A stretch of DNA of 64,000 bases from Gordonibacter faecis. GTDB taxonomy: Bacteria; Actinomycetota; Coriobacteriia; Coriobacteriales; Eggerthellaceae. Numbering within the stretch: position 1 is the stretch's first letter; every line of letters starts with the position of its first letter. The DNA lies in the NCBI RefSeq assembly GCF_030077735.1, contig NZ_JASJEU010000003.1, forward strand, positions 62,001-126,000, in the 5' to 3' direction. Position numbers and translations under genes: made by a program. The notes under the pieces were generated by a model that saw only the letters and a program-made list of their open reading frames with translations, did not search any database and had not been told where the DNA came from. Below, in pieces: positions 16,201-25,060 of the stretch.

Positions 16201-17492
16201 ACTTCTGTGTTGTTAACCTGGGGTGCAAGGTAAATCGCGTAGAGTCCGACGATGCGGCGGCCCTCTTGGCTGCCCACGGAACCGAAACGCGCGAAGAAGA
16301 CGCCGACCTCATTGTGGTAAACACCTGCACGGTCACCGGTGAGGCCGAAAAGAAAACCCGCAAGGCCGTGCGCCACGCCCTTCGTGCGAACGATCACGCT
16401 CGCGTGCTCGTCACCGGCTGTGCCGCCGCGATCGACGCCGCCTTCTACGAGGGACTTGACACACGTGTGGAAACCGTGGGGAAGGCAACACTGTACGAAC
16501 GCGTCGCTGAACTCGCGTTATTGTCGGACACATCGCTCGAAGAAGAGGAAGCTGCTCTGTCCGCAGAAGGTGCGGAGCATCACTCCGCGCCGCTGCTGCG
16601 CCTGGGCGAGGGCTTCCGCACGCGCGTCGGCGTGAAGGTGCAGGATGGGTGCGACAATGCGTGTACCTACTGCATTGTGCACGTAGCGCGTGGCCGTGCG
16701 ACCAGTCGCCTCGCCGATGAAGTGGTGCGCGAATGCGTTGCCTACGCAGAGGCCGGCGTGAAGGAGATTGTCCTTACCGGCATCAACCTGGGCTCCTACC
16801 GTGACGGAGGCACGAGCCGACGCGACCCCGCAGCAACACGCCTCGCCGCCTTGCTGCGTCGGCTTCTCGCCGTAACCGCACACCTGCATAAAACCGGCGA
16901 GCCGCCCGTGCGCTTCCGCATCTCCAGCATTGAACCGCGCGATGTGGACGACGCGCTTATTGACCTGTTGGCCGAAGCCGAGGGCCGCGTGTGCCGTCAT
17001 CTGCACCTGCCGCTGCAATCTGGCAGCTCCAAGGTGCTGCGCGAAATGGCGCGTCCCTATGATGCCGAGACGTATCGCGCCCTTGTTGATAAGCTGCGCG
17101 CCCGTGTGCCTGAACTCGCGCTCTCCACCGACATCATCGTAGGCTTTCCGGGCGAAACCGAGGAAGACTTCCAGGAATCGCTCGCCCTCGCGCGCGCCTG
17201 CGCCTTTTCCAAAATCCACGTCTTTCCCTACTCGCGTCGCGAAGGCACTCCGGCTGCCGTCCGCGCCGATCAGGTGAAACCCGAGGTCAAAGCCACCCGC
17301 GCCGCCACCCTCCGCACCCTCAGTGATGACCTCCGCGCTGCCGACTACGCGCGCCGCGCTGGCACCCAAGAGTTCGCCCTCGTAGAAGAAAACCAAACCG
17401 CCATGACCGAAAGCTACTATGAGATTCCTGCACCCGCCGACGCGCTTCCCGGCGGCCTGATATGTCTCGACCTACCAAGCGCATGCCACTAA
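16197..17492 (+). CDS. mtaB: tRNA (t6A37) methylthiotransferase MtaB
   Basis: MtaB is a radical-SAM methylthiotransferase that converts t6A37 to ms2t6A37 in tRNAs reading ANN codons. The 431 residues start with the UPF0004 domain (VVNLGCKVNRVESDD, then VVNTCTVTGEAEKKTRKAVR), whose three Cys residues hold an auxiliary [4Fe-4S] cluster. The radical-SAM motif is CDNACTYC, followed by the VLTGINLGSY segment. The sequence CKVNxxES at the start separates MtaB from MiaB and RimO. The C-terminal TRAM-like part is short. It overlaps rsmE by 4 nt and ends the hrcA-dnaJ-rsmE-mtaB operon. Confidence 0.94.
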   Translation: MNFCVVNLGCKVNRVESDDAAALLAAHGTETREEDADLIVVNTCTVTGEAEKKTRKAVRHALRANDHARVLVTGCAAAIDAAFYEGLDTRVETVGKATLYERVAELALLSDTSLEEEEAALSAEGAEHHSAPLLRLGEGFRTRVGVKVQDGCDNACTYCIVHVARGRATSRLADEVVRECVAYAEAGVKEIVLTGINLGSYRDGGTSRRDPAATRLAALLRRLLAVTAHLHKTGEPPVRFRISSIEPRDVDDALIDLLAEAEGRVCRHLHLPLQSGSSKVLREMARPYDAETYRALVDKLRARVPELALSTDIIVGFPGETEEDFQESLALARACAFSKIHVFPYSRREGTPAAVRADQVKPEVKATRAATLRTLSDDLRAADYARRAGTQEFALVEENQTAMTESYYEIPAPADALPGGLICLDLPSACH

Positions 17493-17622
17493 GAAGCAGC
17501 TCTGGCAGGCGAACGCGCCAGCGCCACGCACTGGAAACCGCCACGCAAAGCTTCACTATTTGTGCACGTGCACTATTTTCCCTTGTCGGTTCGGTGACAT
17601 CGGCCTGCGGCATGAGACCCCG

Positions 17623-17638
17623 TGGTACAATGACCGTA
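17623..17638 (+). promoter_or_regulatory. Extended -10 promoter of phoH, probably leaderless
   Basis: TGG followed by TACAAT (17626-17631) is an extended -10 element. Counting seven bases past the hexamer puts the transcription start on the A of the phoH ATG at 17638. No Shine-Dalgarno sequence precedes this ATG. No good -35 is visible. Confidence 0.5.
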
Positions 17639-18594
17639 TGACAGACCAGACGCAAATTACTCTCACGGCTCCTACCAGCGTGAATATGGCGCTCGTGGTG
17701 GGACAGGCCGACGAGTTGCTCCATCTTGTGCAAGACGCCTTCGCGGCGCGCATCACCGTGCGTGGTGACACCATTGTGCTTGAAGGCGACCCGCTTGAGG
17801 TGCAGTCGCTCACCGCGCTGTTCAGTGACCTTATTAAGCTGGCGGAAAACGGCGAAACGCCTACGGTTGACTACGTGCGCCACGCCATCGACCTTTTGCA
17901 CACGGCGGAGTTTTCGCCCACCGCGCTGCGCGAGGACATTCTGCTCACGTATCGCGGGCGCGCCATCCGCCCCAAAACGGCCGGTCAGAAGCGCTATGTG
18001 GACGCCATTCGCACCAACACCATCACCTTTGGCATCGGGCCTGCAGGTACCGGCAAAACCTACCTCGCCATGGCCATGGCCGTGGCTGCGCTCAAGCGCA
18101 AGGAAGTTGGCCGCATCATTCTCACGCGCCCCGTGGTGGAGGCGGGGGAGAGCCTGGGATTTCTGCCGGGCACCCTCACCGAAAAGGTGGATCCTTACAT
18201 TCGCCCGCTCTACGACGCGCTCTTCGACATGACCGACATGGAACGCGCCACGCAGCTCATCGAAAACGGCGTCATCGAAATTGCCCCGCTCGCGTTCATG
18301 CGCGGCCGTACACTCAACGACAGTTTCATCATCCTTGACGAGGCGCAAAACACCACGCCCGAGCAGATGAAAATGTTCCTTACGCGCCTGGGCTTCGGCT
18401 CGAAAATGGTCATCACGGGCGACGTGACGCAGCTTGACTTGCCGCGTGGCATCTCGGGCCTCAAAGGCGTGCGCAGCGTGCTGGAAGGCATCGATGACAT
18501 CGCGTTTTGTGACTTCACCGGCAAAGACGTGGTGCGCCACTCGCTGGTGGCGGCCATCGTTGCCGCCTACGACGAGGCAAGCAGGAAGGCTTGA
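17638..18594 (+). CDS. phoH: PhoH-like ATPase
   Basis: The 318-residue protein belongs to the PhoH/PhoL family of cytoplasmic P-loop ATPases, linked by conserved neighbourhood to YbeY and RNA metabolism. Visible motifs are the Walker A stretch GIGPAGTGKTYLA, RPVVEAGESLGFLPGTLTEKVDPY (the family signature) and the Walker B region IILDEAQNTTPEQMKMFLTR. The N-terminal 120 residues form the PhoH-specific portion. The ATG at 17638 gives the family N-terminus; a start 26 codons upstream is less likely. phoH-ybeY-dgkA-era follow in order, the widespread arrangement of ribosome-associated genes. Confidence 0.96.
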   Translation: MTDQTQITLTAPTSVNMALVVGQADELLHLVQDAFAARITVRGDTIVLEGDPLEVQSLTALFSDLIKLAENGETPTVDYVRHAIDLLHTAEFSPTALREDILLTYRGRAIRPKTAGQKRYVDAIRTNTITFGIGPAGTGKTYLAMAMAVAALKRKEVGRIILTRPVVEAGESLGFLPGTLTEKVDPYIRPLYDALFDMTDMERATQLIENGVIEIAPLAFMRGRTLNDSFIILDEAQNTTPEQMKMFLTRLGFGSKMVITGDVTQLDLPRGISGLKGVRSVLEGIDDIAFCDFTGKDVVRHSLVAAIVAAYDEASRKA

Positions 18595-18597
18595 GAC

Positions 18598-19059
18598 ATG
18601 GATATTCAGATCAACTACGATTATCGCAAAGACGAGCTGGAGAAGCTGCCGCTGCACGAGCTGGCGCAGTTTGTGCTCACACGCGAAGATAAGCCGTTCA
18701 ACACCGAGGTGTCCATCAGCTTCGTGACGGACGAGGCTATCGCCGAACTCAACGAAAAGTATCGCCACAAGGAAGGCCCCACCGACGTGCTGTCGTTTGA
18801 ATGCGATGGCGTGGACGACGACCTGTCCGCGATGACACTAGCGGAAGACCCCATCTTTGAGCTGGGTGATGTCATCATTGCGCCCGACGTGGCCAGCCGT
18901 CAGACGCGCGAGTTTGGCACCACGTTCGAAGAGGAAATCAGCCTGCTTTTGGTGCACGGCCTGCTGCACCTCTGCGGCTACGACCACATCGCCGACGACG
19001 AGGCCGAAGTCATGGAGAAGCGCGAGGCCGACATCCTTGAGGCGTGGTCGAAGCGCTAA
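18598..19059 (+). CDS. ybeY: Endoribonuclease YbeY
   Basis: YbeY is a zinc endoribonuclease needed for 16S rRNA 3'-end maturation and ribosome quality control. The 153 residues contain the UPF0054 hallmark HGLLHLCGYDH, with zinc ligands His120, His124 and His130. The conserved stretches NEKYRHKEGPTDVLSFE and GDVIIAPDVA are also present. The start lies 3 bp after the phoH stop, and AGGAAGG within the phoH end serves as ribosome site. Confidence 0.97.
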   Translation: MDIQINYDYRKDELEKLPLHELAQFVLTREDKPFNTEVSISFVTDEAIAELNEKYRHKEGPTDVLSFECDGVDDDLSAMTLAEDPIFELGDVIIAPDVASRQTREFGTTFEEEISLLLVHGLLHLCGYDHIADDEAEVMEKREADILEAWSKR

Positions 19060-19076
19060 CGCCGAAGGGGGCTTTC

Positions 19077-19559
19077 ATGGATGCGTCGAACGCTATGGAC
19101 GACGAAGAGCGCTCAGCGGCGGGCGGCGGCTCTGACACGCAGCCAGAGGCTCCGGCGGGATTCGTCCGCAACGAGCAAGCGAAGGAAGCGCGGGCGCGCT
19201 TTTCGCTGATTCGCGCTTTCAAGTGTGCGTTTGACGGCATTGCCTATGTGGTACGCACGCAGCGCAATATGAAGATTCACCTGGTCATAGCCGTGGTGGC
19301 GGTGGCGCTGGGCTTGGCGTTAGGCATTGACGGCGCATCGTGGGCGGCGGTCATCCTCTGCATTGCGGCGGTGTTTGCGGCCGAGTGCGTGAACACGGCC
19401 ATCGAGTCGGTGGTGGACCTCGTGTCGCCGGACTACCATGAATTGGCGCGCCGCGCGAAGGACTGTGCGGCCGGGGCAGTGCTCATTTTCGCCCTCGTGT
19501 CCGTGGTGGTGGCCGTGGTGGTGTACGGCCCGCGCGCCTGGCTGCTGCTGTTCGGGTAA
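19077..19559 (+). CDS. dgkA: Diacylglycerol or undecaprenol kinase (DgkA family)
   Basis: This integral membrane lipid kinase recycles diacylglycerol or, in many Gram-positive bacteria, phosphorylates undecaprenol for cell-wall synthesis. The 160 residues have a charged cytoplasmic N-terminus (1-45), then FSLIRAFKCAFDGIAYVVRTQRNMKIHL and two further membrane helices with the catalytic motif ECVNTAIESVVDLV. The third helix ends the protein. The ATG at 19077 was selected over one at 19044, inside ybeY, because AAGGGGG lies just upstream. The phoH-ybeY-dgkA-era order favours the undecaprenol kinase role. Confidence 0.93.
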   Translation: MDASNAMDDEERSAAGGGSDTQPEAPAGFVRNEQAKEARARFSLIRAFKCAFDGIAYVVRTQRNMKIHLVIAVVAVALGLALGIDGASWAAVILCIAAVFAAECVNTAIESVVDLVSPDYHELARRAKDCAAGAVLIFALVSVVVAVVVYGPRAWLLLFG

Positions 19560-19628
19560 TCACAACGTTTCGCAATAAGGTAGTCCGGGGGACTGCTTTC
19601 ACGTAAAAGGGGAAAGGTAAGCACACGC

Positions 19629-20543
19629 ATGGAATTTGACGCACACGCGCCTGAGAGCTTTAAGTCGGGCTTCGTTACGCTGGTGGGACGGCCGAACGCG
19701 GGCAAGTCGACGCTCTTGAACGCCATCATGGGCAAAAAGATTGCTATCACGTCTAACACCGTGCAAACGACGCGCCACCGGTTCCGCGCGGTGCTCACGC
19801 GCCCGGGGTTTCAGCTGGTCATCGTGGACACGCCGGGGCTGCATAAGCCCCACGACGCCCTCGGTGAGGAACTGAACACCTCCGCGCTCAAGGCGCTTGA
19901 AGACGTGGATGTGCTGGCGTTTGTGGTTGATGCCTCCAAGCCCGTCGGCCGCGGCGACGAATGGGTGGCCGAGCAGCTTTCGCACACGCGCTCCAAAAAG
20001 GTATGCGTGCTGTCGAAGACCGACCTTGCCACGCCCGAACAGATTGCCGCCCAGCGCGACGCCGTAGAGCGTTTAGGCACGTGGGACGCCATGGTGGCGC
20101 TGTCGTCGGAGACGGGCAAAAACGTGGACGCCTTCGTGGAAGAGGTGGTGTACCTCTTGCCGGAAGGCCCTGCGTGGTTCCCCGCCGACATGGAAACCGA
20201 TCAGCCCATTGACGTGGTGGTATCCGAATTCATTCGCGAAAAGATTCTTCGCACCTTCCGCGACGAGGTGCCTCACGCCATCGGCGTGCGCGTGGAGGAA
20301 ATGGAGTACGACAAGAAGAAAGACCTCCATCGCATCTTTGCCGTGGTGTACGTGGAGCGCGACAGTCAAAAGGGCATCATCATTGGCAAGCGAGGCGCCG
20401 CCATCAAGCAGATTGGCATCGAGGCGCGCGCCGATTTAGAGCAGCTGCTGGGCACGCGCGTGTTTCTGGATCTCTCCGTGAAGGTGAAGAAGAACTGGCG
20501 ACGCGACGCCAACCAGATTCGTCGCTTCGGCTACGGGGAATAG
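19629..20543 (+). CDS. era: GTPase Era
   Basis: Era is an essential GTPase that binds 16S rRNA near its 3' end and checks small-subunit assembly. The 304 residues show G1 GRPNAGKST, G3 DTPGLH, G4 SKTD in the GTPase domain (about 1-185). The C-terminal KH domain holds GIIIGKRGAAIKQIGIEARADLEQLLG. It ends with the conserved WRRDANQIRRFGY tail. It closes the phoH-ybeY-dgkA-era cluster and is followed by a hairpin terminator. Confidence 0.97.
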   Translation: MEFDAHAPESFKSGFVTLVGRPNAGKSTLLNAIMGKKIAITSNTVQTTRHRFRAVLTRPGFQLVIVDTPGLHKPHDALGEELNTSALKALEDVDVLAFVVDASKPVGRGDEWVAEQLSHTRSKKVCVLSKTDLATPEQIAAQRDAVERLGTWDAMVALSSETGKNVDAFVEEVVYLLPEGPAWFPADMETDQPIDVVVSEFIREKILRTFRDEVPHAIGVRVEEMEYDKKKDLHRIFAVVYVERDSQKGIIIGKRGAAIKQIGIEARADLEQLLGTRVFLDLSVKVKKNWRRDANQIRRFGYGE

Positions 20544-20621
20544 CAACCGCGCGGCACACTGTTTCAGCATTCGCACGCAGGGAACCTCCTTCGTAGTTCT
20601 GCAGGTATTGTTATCACGATG

Positions 20622-20648
20622 AGCGCGCCGCCCACCGGCGCGCTTTTC
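20622..20648 (+). terminator. Terminator after era
   Basis: A 9-bp GC stem (20622-20630 with 20636-20644) with a CCCAC loop runs directly into TTTT. It lies about 80 bp after the era stop and just before a TACAAT -10-like hexamer (20652-20657) of the next gene. Confidence 0.8.
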
Positions 20649-20693
20649 CGTTACAATAGCTGCGAAGATGTCATTTTGAGGGAGTCGTGGAGC

Positions 20694-22199
20694 ATGATCT
20701 GTCCGAACTGCCATTCAGATAATAAAGAAGGCGCAAAATTCTGCAACGAGTGCGGCTTTCCGCTGACCGGGCGCATTGCCTCGGTTGCGGCGGCGGCCGA
20801 TGAAGAGCCGCGTGACCGGCAAGTCCTGGAGGCCGAAGTCCCAGAAGTGGACGTGCCGGCGGTAAGTGATCTTCCCAGCGCCACCGAAAACGGCTTCGCT
20901 GATGAAGCGGCCGACGGGGATGTTTTCGGCGATGAAGAGCCTGTGGCTTCGCCCGCGCCTGGTCGGTCCCAGGGGTCTGGCCCCCTTGATCGCGCGAGCC
21001 TGCCGGTTATTGGTGTGAAGGGTGTTGACGTCGACGAAGACGGCAACGCGTTCGATTTCAGCGACGTGGACGACGAACCTGAGCCACGTCCTGTTCCCGC
21101 ACCTCAGCCGGCCGATGTGACGGCCGACCTGTCCGGGCTCGATGAGTGCCTCGTGGACTCCGGCTATGTGCCGCCGCAAACGTGGCGCTCGGGTGGCACC
21201 ATGGAAATGCCGCGCGTCGAAGGCGCTGCAGCGCCCAAGCAAAAGGAATTCCGTGCTCCCGACGCGAACGAGAAAAAGCACGGCCGCGGTCGCGCGGTTG
21301 TTATCGCGCTGGGCATTGTGGTGGTGCTTGCTGCCGCAGCGGCGGGCATCACGTATCAGATGGAACTCTGGGGCGGAAAAATGCTGCCCGACGTGACCGG
21401 CATGACTCAGGCCGACGCCACCTTCCGCCTGGAAGGCAAGGGCTTCACGGTGAGCGCATCGCAGGTGAAGTCGGATGAAACCGAAGGCCTCGTTCTGCTC
21501 ATGGATCCCTCAGCTGGTGCGCGTGCAGAAAAGGGTTCTGAGGTGGTTATCCACGTTGCCGTGGCCCGCACCATTCCCGATGTGGTAACCAAGACGAAAG
21601 ACCAGGCAGCCAAGCTGCTGAACGAAGAGGGCTTTGAGCATGTCGCCTTCGTGGAAGAAATGTCGGCTGAGCCGGAAGGAAGCGTGCTGGCTATCAGCCC
21701 CGACGCAGGCACTAAGGCTAAGGGGTCGACAACAGTGACGGTAACCGTGGCGATACCCTTTTTGGTTCCTGACGTGGCTGGGCAAACGGCCGACGCGGCG
21801 GTTGCGGCGCTTGAGGCGGCTACCTATGTTCCCTCGGTGGTTACCTACTACACCGAAGAGGTGCCCGAAGGCACGGTGGTCAAAACCGATCCAGCGCCCG
21901 GCACGAAGCTTGAACCGGGCTCAACGGTGACGGTGAACGTGGCGAAGTCGCGTGCGAGCGTGCTGGTTGCGGCGGCGCGTGATTACCTCGCAAGTGCGGG
22001 CACTATTTCCATCGGCGGCACCACCTACGAGATTATCTCGGTGGATGACGTGAGTTACCCCGCCTACAACCAGACGGCGTTCACCATCACGGGCACGGCG
22101 GTGACCACGCTGGACGGCGAGACGGTGCGCGGCTCAGCCAAGCAGAAGAGTGGCACCATCACCTGGGATGACGCCAACAACATCGTCAGCATCTCGTAG
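20694..22199 (+). CDS. Zinc-ribbon membrane protein with three PASTA domains
   Basis: The 501-residue protein starts with a zinc ribbon (Cys3, Cys6, Cys17, Cys20). An acidic, disordered cytoplasmic region to about residue 198 follows, then one membrane helix (about 200-220). Outside are three tandem PASTA repeats (about 229-428; LPDVTGMTQADA, IPDVVTKTKDQA, VPDVAGQTADAA) and a unique C-terminal domain of about 70 residues. PASTA domains bind muropeptides or peptidoglycan and usually belong to Ser/Thr kinases or penicillin-binding proteins; here no kinase domain is present. The ATG at 20694 is placed by the zinc ribbon. recO follows after 5 bp. Function is unknown; a wall-sensing adaptor is possible. 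Confidence 0.85.
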   Translation: MICPNCHSDNKEGAKFCNECGFPLTGRIASVAAAADEEPRDRQVLEAEVPEVDVPAVSDLPSATENGFADEAADGDVFGDEEPVASPAPGRSQGSGPLDRASLPVIGVKGVDVDEDGNAFDFSDVDDEPEPRPVPAPQPADVTADLSGLDECLVDSGYVPPQTWRSGGTMEMPRVEGAAAPKQKEFRAPDANEKKHGRGRAVVIALGIVVVLAAAAAGITYQMELWGGKMLPDVTGMTQADATFRLEGKGFTVSASQVKSDETEGLVLLMDPSAGARAEKGSEVVIHVAVARTIPDVVTKTKDQAAKLLNEEGFEHVAFVEEMSAEPEGSVLAISPDAGTKAKGSTTVTVTVAIPFLVPDVAGQTADAAVAALEAATYVPSVVTYYTEEVPEGTVVKTDPAPGTKLEPGSTVTVNVAKSRASVLVAAARDYLASAGTISIGGTTYEIISVDDVSYPAYNQTAFTITGTAVTTLDGETVRGSAKQKSGTITWDDANNIVSIS

Positions 22200-22204
22200 C
22201 GGTT

Positions 22205-22975
22205 GTGGCCAGCGCGACGTACACGACGCGCGCCCTCGTGCTGCGCAAAACCAAGCTGGGGGAAAGCGACCTCATTGTGACGCTGTTGGCAGAAGACGGC
22301 TCGCAGCTGCGCGCCGTGGCCAAAGGTGCCCGTAAGCCCGCAAGCCCCTTCGCTGCGCGGCTGGAACTGTATTCAGTCGTTGACCTCTTGTGTTCCGAAG
22401 GCCGCAACCTGGATATCGTGAAAGAGGCGCGCATTGTAGCCAGCCACGAGCGCTTGCGCCGCGACCTGGAACACGCCGCCTGCGCCGCGCCCATTGCGGA
22501 GCTGCTCGATCGCATGACGCAGGCGGGCCTCGAAACGCCGCGCCTGTTCGCGCTTACCGAAGCGGCCCTCACGCGCCTTGATGCGGCTGAGCCTTCCCAG
22601 GCGCCCGCCCTGTGTGCGGCGTGTCTGTTGAAGGCGCTTGCGTTCTGTGGCCTGCGTCCCAGCCTTTCAACCTGTGTGGGGTGTGGAGCGGAGGTTGCGC
22701 TGGGGCGGCCCGATGAGCTGGTGTTTGTGTCGTATCGCGAGGGTGGCATCGTGTGTCCGTCGTGCCGCGCCTCGGTTGAGGCGGTGGGCATCTCGGCTGG
22801 AACCGTGGCCTGGTGCCGCGCGCTTCTCGGTTCCACGTTCGACGAAGTGGTGGCTCTTAAGGTGGACCCGTCGGCATCGTTCGCCGTGCTGCGCTTCTGT
22901 CAGGAATGGATTCGCGAACACGTGGGTGCTCCCCTGAAGTCGCTCACCTTCCTGTTTACGTCGGGTTTGTTCTAG
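22205..22975 (+). CDS. recO: DNA repair protein RecO
   Basis: RecO anneals single strands and, with RecR, loads RecA onto SSB-coated DNA. The 256 residues have an N-terminal OB fold (TTRALVLRKTKLGESDLIVTLLAEDG, then KGARKPASPFAARLELYSVVD), a helical middle part, and a zinc finger (CVGC ... CPSC). The start is a GTG, 5 bp after the stop of the PASTA gene. Its usual position behind era is kept, with the PASTA gene inserted between. Confidence 0.94.
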   Translation: MASATYTTRALVLRKTKLGESDLIVTLLAEDGSQLRAVAKGARKPASPFAARLELYSVVDLLCSEGRNLDIVKEARIVASHERLRRDLEHAACAAPIAELLDRMTQAGLETPRLFALTEAALTRLDAAEPSQAPALCAACLLKALAFCGLRPSLSTCVGCGAEVALGRPDELVFVSYREGGIVCPSCRASVEAVGISAGTVAWCRALLGSTFDEVVALKVDPSASFAVLRFCQEWIREHVGAPLKSLTFLFTSGLF

Positions 22976-23074
22976 GCCCGCCGGACGGGCGCATATAAAA
23001 GTTGTTTACCCAGGATATCTTTTACGGCTGTTGTGGGATAATAAGGTTCACTCATTATGAACAAGGAGAAGACG

Positions 23075-23323
23075 ATGTATACCTACACTCCGCGTGGCGT
23101 GTGCTCGCGCGCTATTCATATTGAACTTGACGGCGACACCATTCAGCATATCGACTTTGTTGGTGGTTGTGATGGTAACTTGAAAGCTGTTTCCAAGCTT
23201 GTTCAGGGCAAATCGGTGGACGAGGTGGCCGCGCTGCTGGAAGGTAACACGTGTGGGCGTCGCTCCACGTCGTGCGCCGACCAGCTGGTGCGCGGCCTGC
23301 GTGCTGCTCAGGCCGCCGTGTAG
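23075..23323 (+). CDS. TSCPD-domain protein (TIGR03905 type)
   Basis: This small protein of 82 residues (88 if the upstream ATG at 23057 is used) contains the TSCPD domain known from the C-terminus of class II ribonucleotide reductases and from stand-alone proteins. Visible features are YTPRGVCSRAIHIELDG, VGGCDGNLKAVSKLV and the end motif GRRSTSCADQLVRGL, which carries the TSCPD-like Cys. Four Cys residues suggest metal binding. A GATAAT -10-like hexamer lies upstream at about 23037. The last 16 bp overlap the 3' end of the convergent peptidase gene. Confidence 0.85.
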   Translation: MYTYTPRGVCSRAIHIELDGDTIQHIDFVGGCDGNLKAVSKLVQGKSVDEVAALLEGNTCGRRSTSCADQLVRGLRAAQAAV

Positions 23324-24099
23324 GCCCAGAGGTTTCTGCACTGGCGCAGTACGGTGTCAAAATCCCAGGCCTGCGCCGTGCGCTCGGGGCTATTGGGGTC
23401 GCGAATGATCAGCCGGCCGCGCTCGTCAACTCCCGTAAGTACGATAAAGTGACCGGTGCTGGTGAAGTCGCCAGGCCCGACACTGCAAATGACCGGCGAG
23501 CCGGACACCAAAGCCTGGCGAACACTGGCCTCATCAGCGGGAAGTTCTTCGGCTAACAGTCCCTTTTCGGCCGCGCCTTCCGTCATGAATGCCCACGCGG
23601 TACCATCGGCAGACGCACACCCAAGGCGTTCGGAAAGCGCGCCCATATCGGCGGGTGTCATATCGGTGTGCCCGGTGAGCGCCACGTACACCATGGTAAG
23701 ACAGGTGGGCCCGCAGCCCGTGTCGCCAAAGGAGCCTTCGGCATACGACGCGTTGGCCCAGGTGGCATCACGCTGGTAGAGCTTGGGTACCTCGCCGGCG
23801 CGCCAGTTTTCGCGCGGCGTACTCTGGGGTGTGTCGCTTTCTGCTCCTGGGGCGGAAGAGGCGGCAAGTGAGGGCAACGTGAACCACGCCGTTGCCGCCA
23901 AGGCCACCACCAACACGAGGGCAAACAAAGCCGACCCCAGGCCAAAGCGCCGACGAGTGGAGGCGGCACCGGGGTGGCGCTGAAAAGTCGCAGCACGTGG
24001 CCGCGCCGCTGCGGGGTAGGCGGCAGCGCGCGGGTTTGCATGCCTGGTGTGCGGTGCGCGGTTATACTCGTCGTGTCCGTATACGTTCGAATAGGTCAT
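23308..24099 (-). CDS. Membrane-anchored C39-family-like cysteine peptidase
   Basis: The 263-residue protein has a basic cytoplasmic N-terminus (1-50), one membrane helix (about 53-75) and an exported papain-like domain. Catalytic candidates are Cys129 in TGCGPTCLTMV, His217 in GHFIVLTG and Asp234 in IRDPNSP, the C39_2 pattern. Stand-alone C39_2 proteins are poorly characterised; wall-peptide or peptide cleavage is likely. The ATG at 24099 has GGAAAGGGAG upstream; farther upstream starts would run into the divergent regulator gene. The gene is divergent from the two-component pair and converges, with overlap, on the TSCPD gene. Confidence 0.85.
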   Translation of the reverse strand: MTYSNVYGHDEYNRAPHTRHANPRAAAYPAAARPRAATFQRHPGAASTRRRFGLGSALFALVLVVALAATAWFTLPSLAASSAPGAESDTPQSTPRENWRAGEVPKLYQRDATWANASYAEGSFGDTGCGPTCLTMVYVALTGHTDMTPADMGALSERLGCASADGTAWAFMTEGAAEKGLLAEELPADEASVRQALVSGSPVICSVGPGDFTSTGHFIVLTGVDERGRLIIRDPNSPERTAQAWDFDTVLRQCRNLWAYTAA

Positions 24100-24294
24100 A
24101 ACGCTCCCTTTCCGTATCAACCCTTCTGACGGTTCGTTTTCAAGTATCCGCACGCAGTGACGCGCTGTCTCGGAAGAAACGGCTACGAAACCTTTAAGAA
24201 TTCCTGAATATTTGCGCGACCTGGGGGCGCGGCCGATACAATGGTTCCCAGAGAGAAGGCAAACGCGCTGCGGGGCGCGGGAAGGAAGAAGCGC

Positions 24295-24993
24295 ATGGGG
24301 GACACAAAGCGCATAGCGGTGTGCGACGACGAGGCGGCCATCGCCGATTTGGTGGTGCAGCTTCTTTCCCAAGGCGGCTTCGAGGCGCGCGCGTTCTATG
24401 CGGCGCCCGACCTGTTGACTGCGACCGCGCATGATCCGTTTGACCTGGTGGTACTTGACATCATGATGCCGGGCATGGACGGGTTTGCGTGCTGTCGCGA
24501 AATCAGACGCACCAGCTCGGTGCCCATCATCTTCCTCACCGCGAAAGACGAGGAAGTTGATAAGGTGGTGGGCTTTGAGCTGGGGGCCGACGACTACGTG
24601 GTGAAGCCCTTCAAGCCGCGCGAACTGGTGGCCCGCGTGCGTGCGCGGCTGCGGCGTACGAGCGCCGCCGCTGCGTCTGCTGGCGAGGACGTAAACGTGC
24701 TGGAAGCGCGCGGCATCGCCGTGGACGAGAACGCCTACCAGGCAACCCTGCACGGCGAGCCGCTTTCCCTCACGCCGAAAGAGTTCGCCATTCTCGGGTG
24801 TCTGCTGCGTGCGAAGGGACGGCCCGTGGCATCGCGCGACTTATTTGAAGCAGTGTGGGGCGAGGAAGCAAACGCCCAGAGCAACAACACGGTGATGGTG
24901 CACATCCGCCATCTACGCAAAAAGCTGGCGGCCATCGACTCGTCGCAGGAACTGATCGAAACGGTGTGGGGCGTCGGCTACAAACTGGGGTAA
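24295..24993 (+). CDS. Response regulator, OmpR/PhoB family (VanR-like)
   Basis: The 232-residue protein has a receiver domain (about 5-118) with acidic pocket Asp11/Asp12, phosphoacceptor Asp55 (VVLDIMMPGMDG), Thr82 and Lys104. A winged-helix output domain follows (LTPKEFAILGCLLRAKGRPVASRDLFEAVWG, then VMVHIRHLRKKL). The stretch DKVVGFELGADDYVVKPFKPRELVARV is like VanR. The ATG at 24295 has GGAAGGAAG upstream and gives the family start. A histidine kinase gene follows 67 bp later. No van resistance genes are nearby, so envelope sensing is the safer inference. Confidence 0.94.
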   Translation: MGDTKRIAVCDDEAAIADLVVQLLSQGGFEARAFYAAPDLLTATAHDPFDLVVLDIMMPGMDGFACCREIRRTSSVPIIFLTAKDEEVDKVVGFELGADDYVVKPFKPRELVARVRARLRRTSAAAASAGEDVNVLEARGIAVDENAYQATLHGEPLSLTPKEFAILGCLLRAKGRPVASRDLFEAVWGEEANAQSNNTVMVHIRHLRKKLAAIDSSQELIETVWGVGYKLG

Positions 24994-25060
24994 CTATGGT
25001 GCGCCACACGGCGCTTTATCAGGCGCATGAGGCGACGCGCACAAGGAAAGGGAGGCCGCC

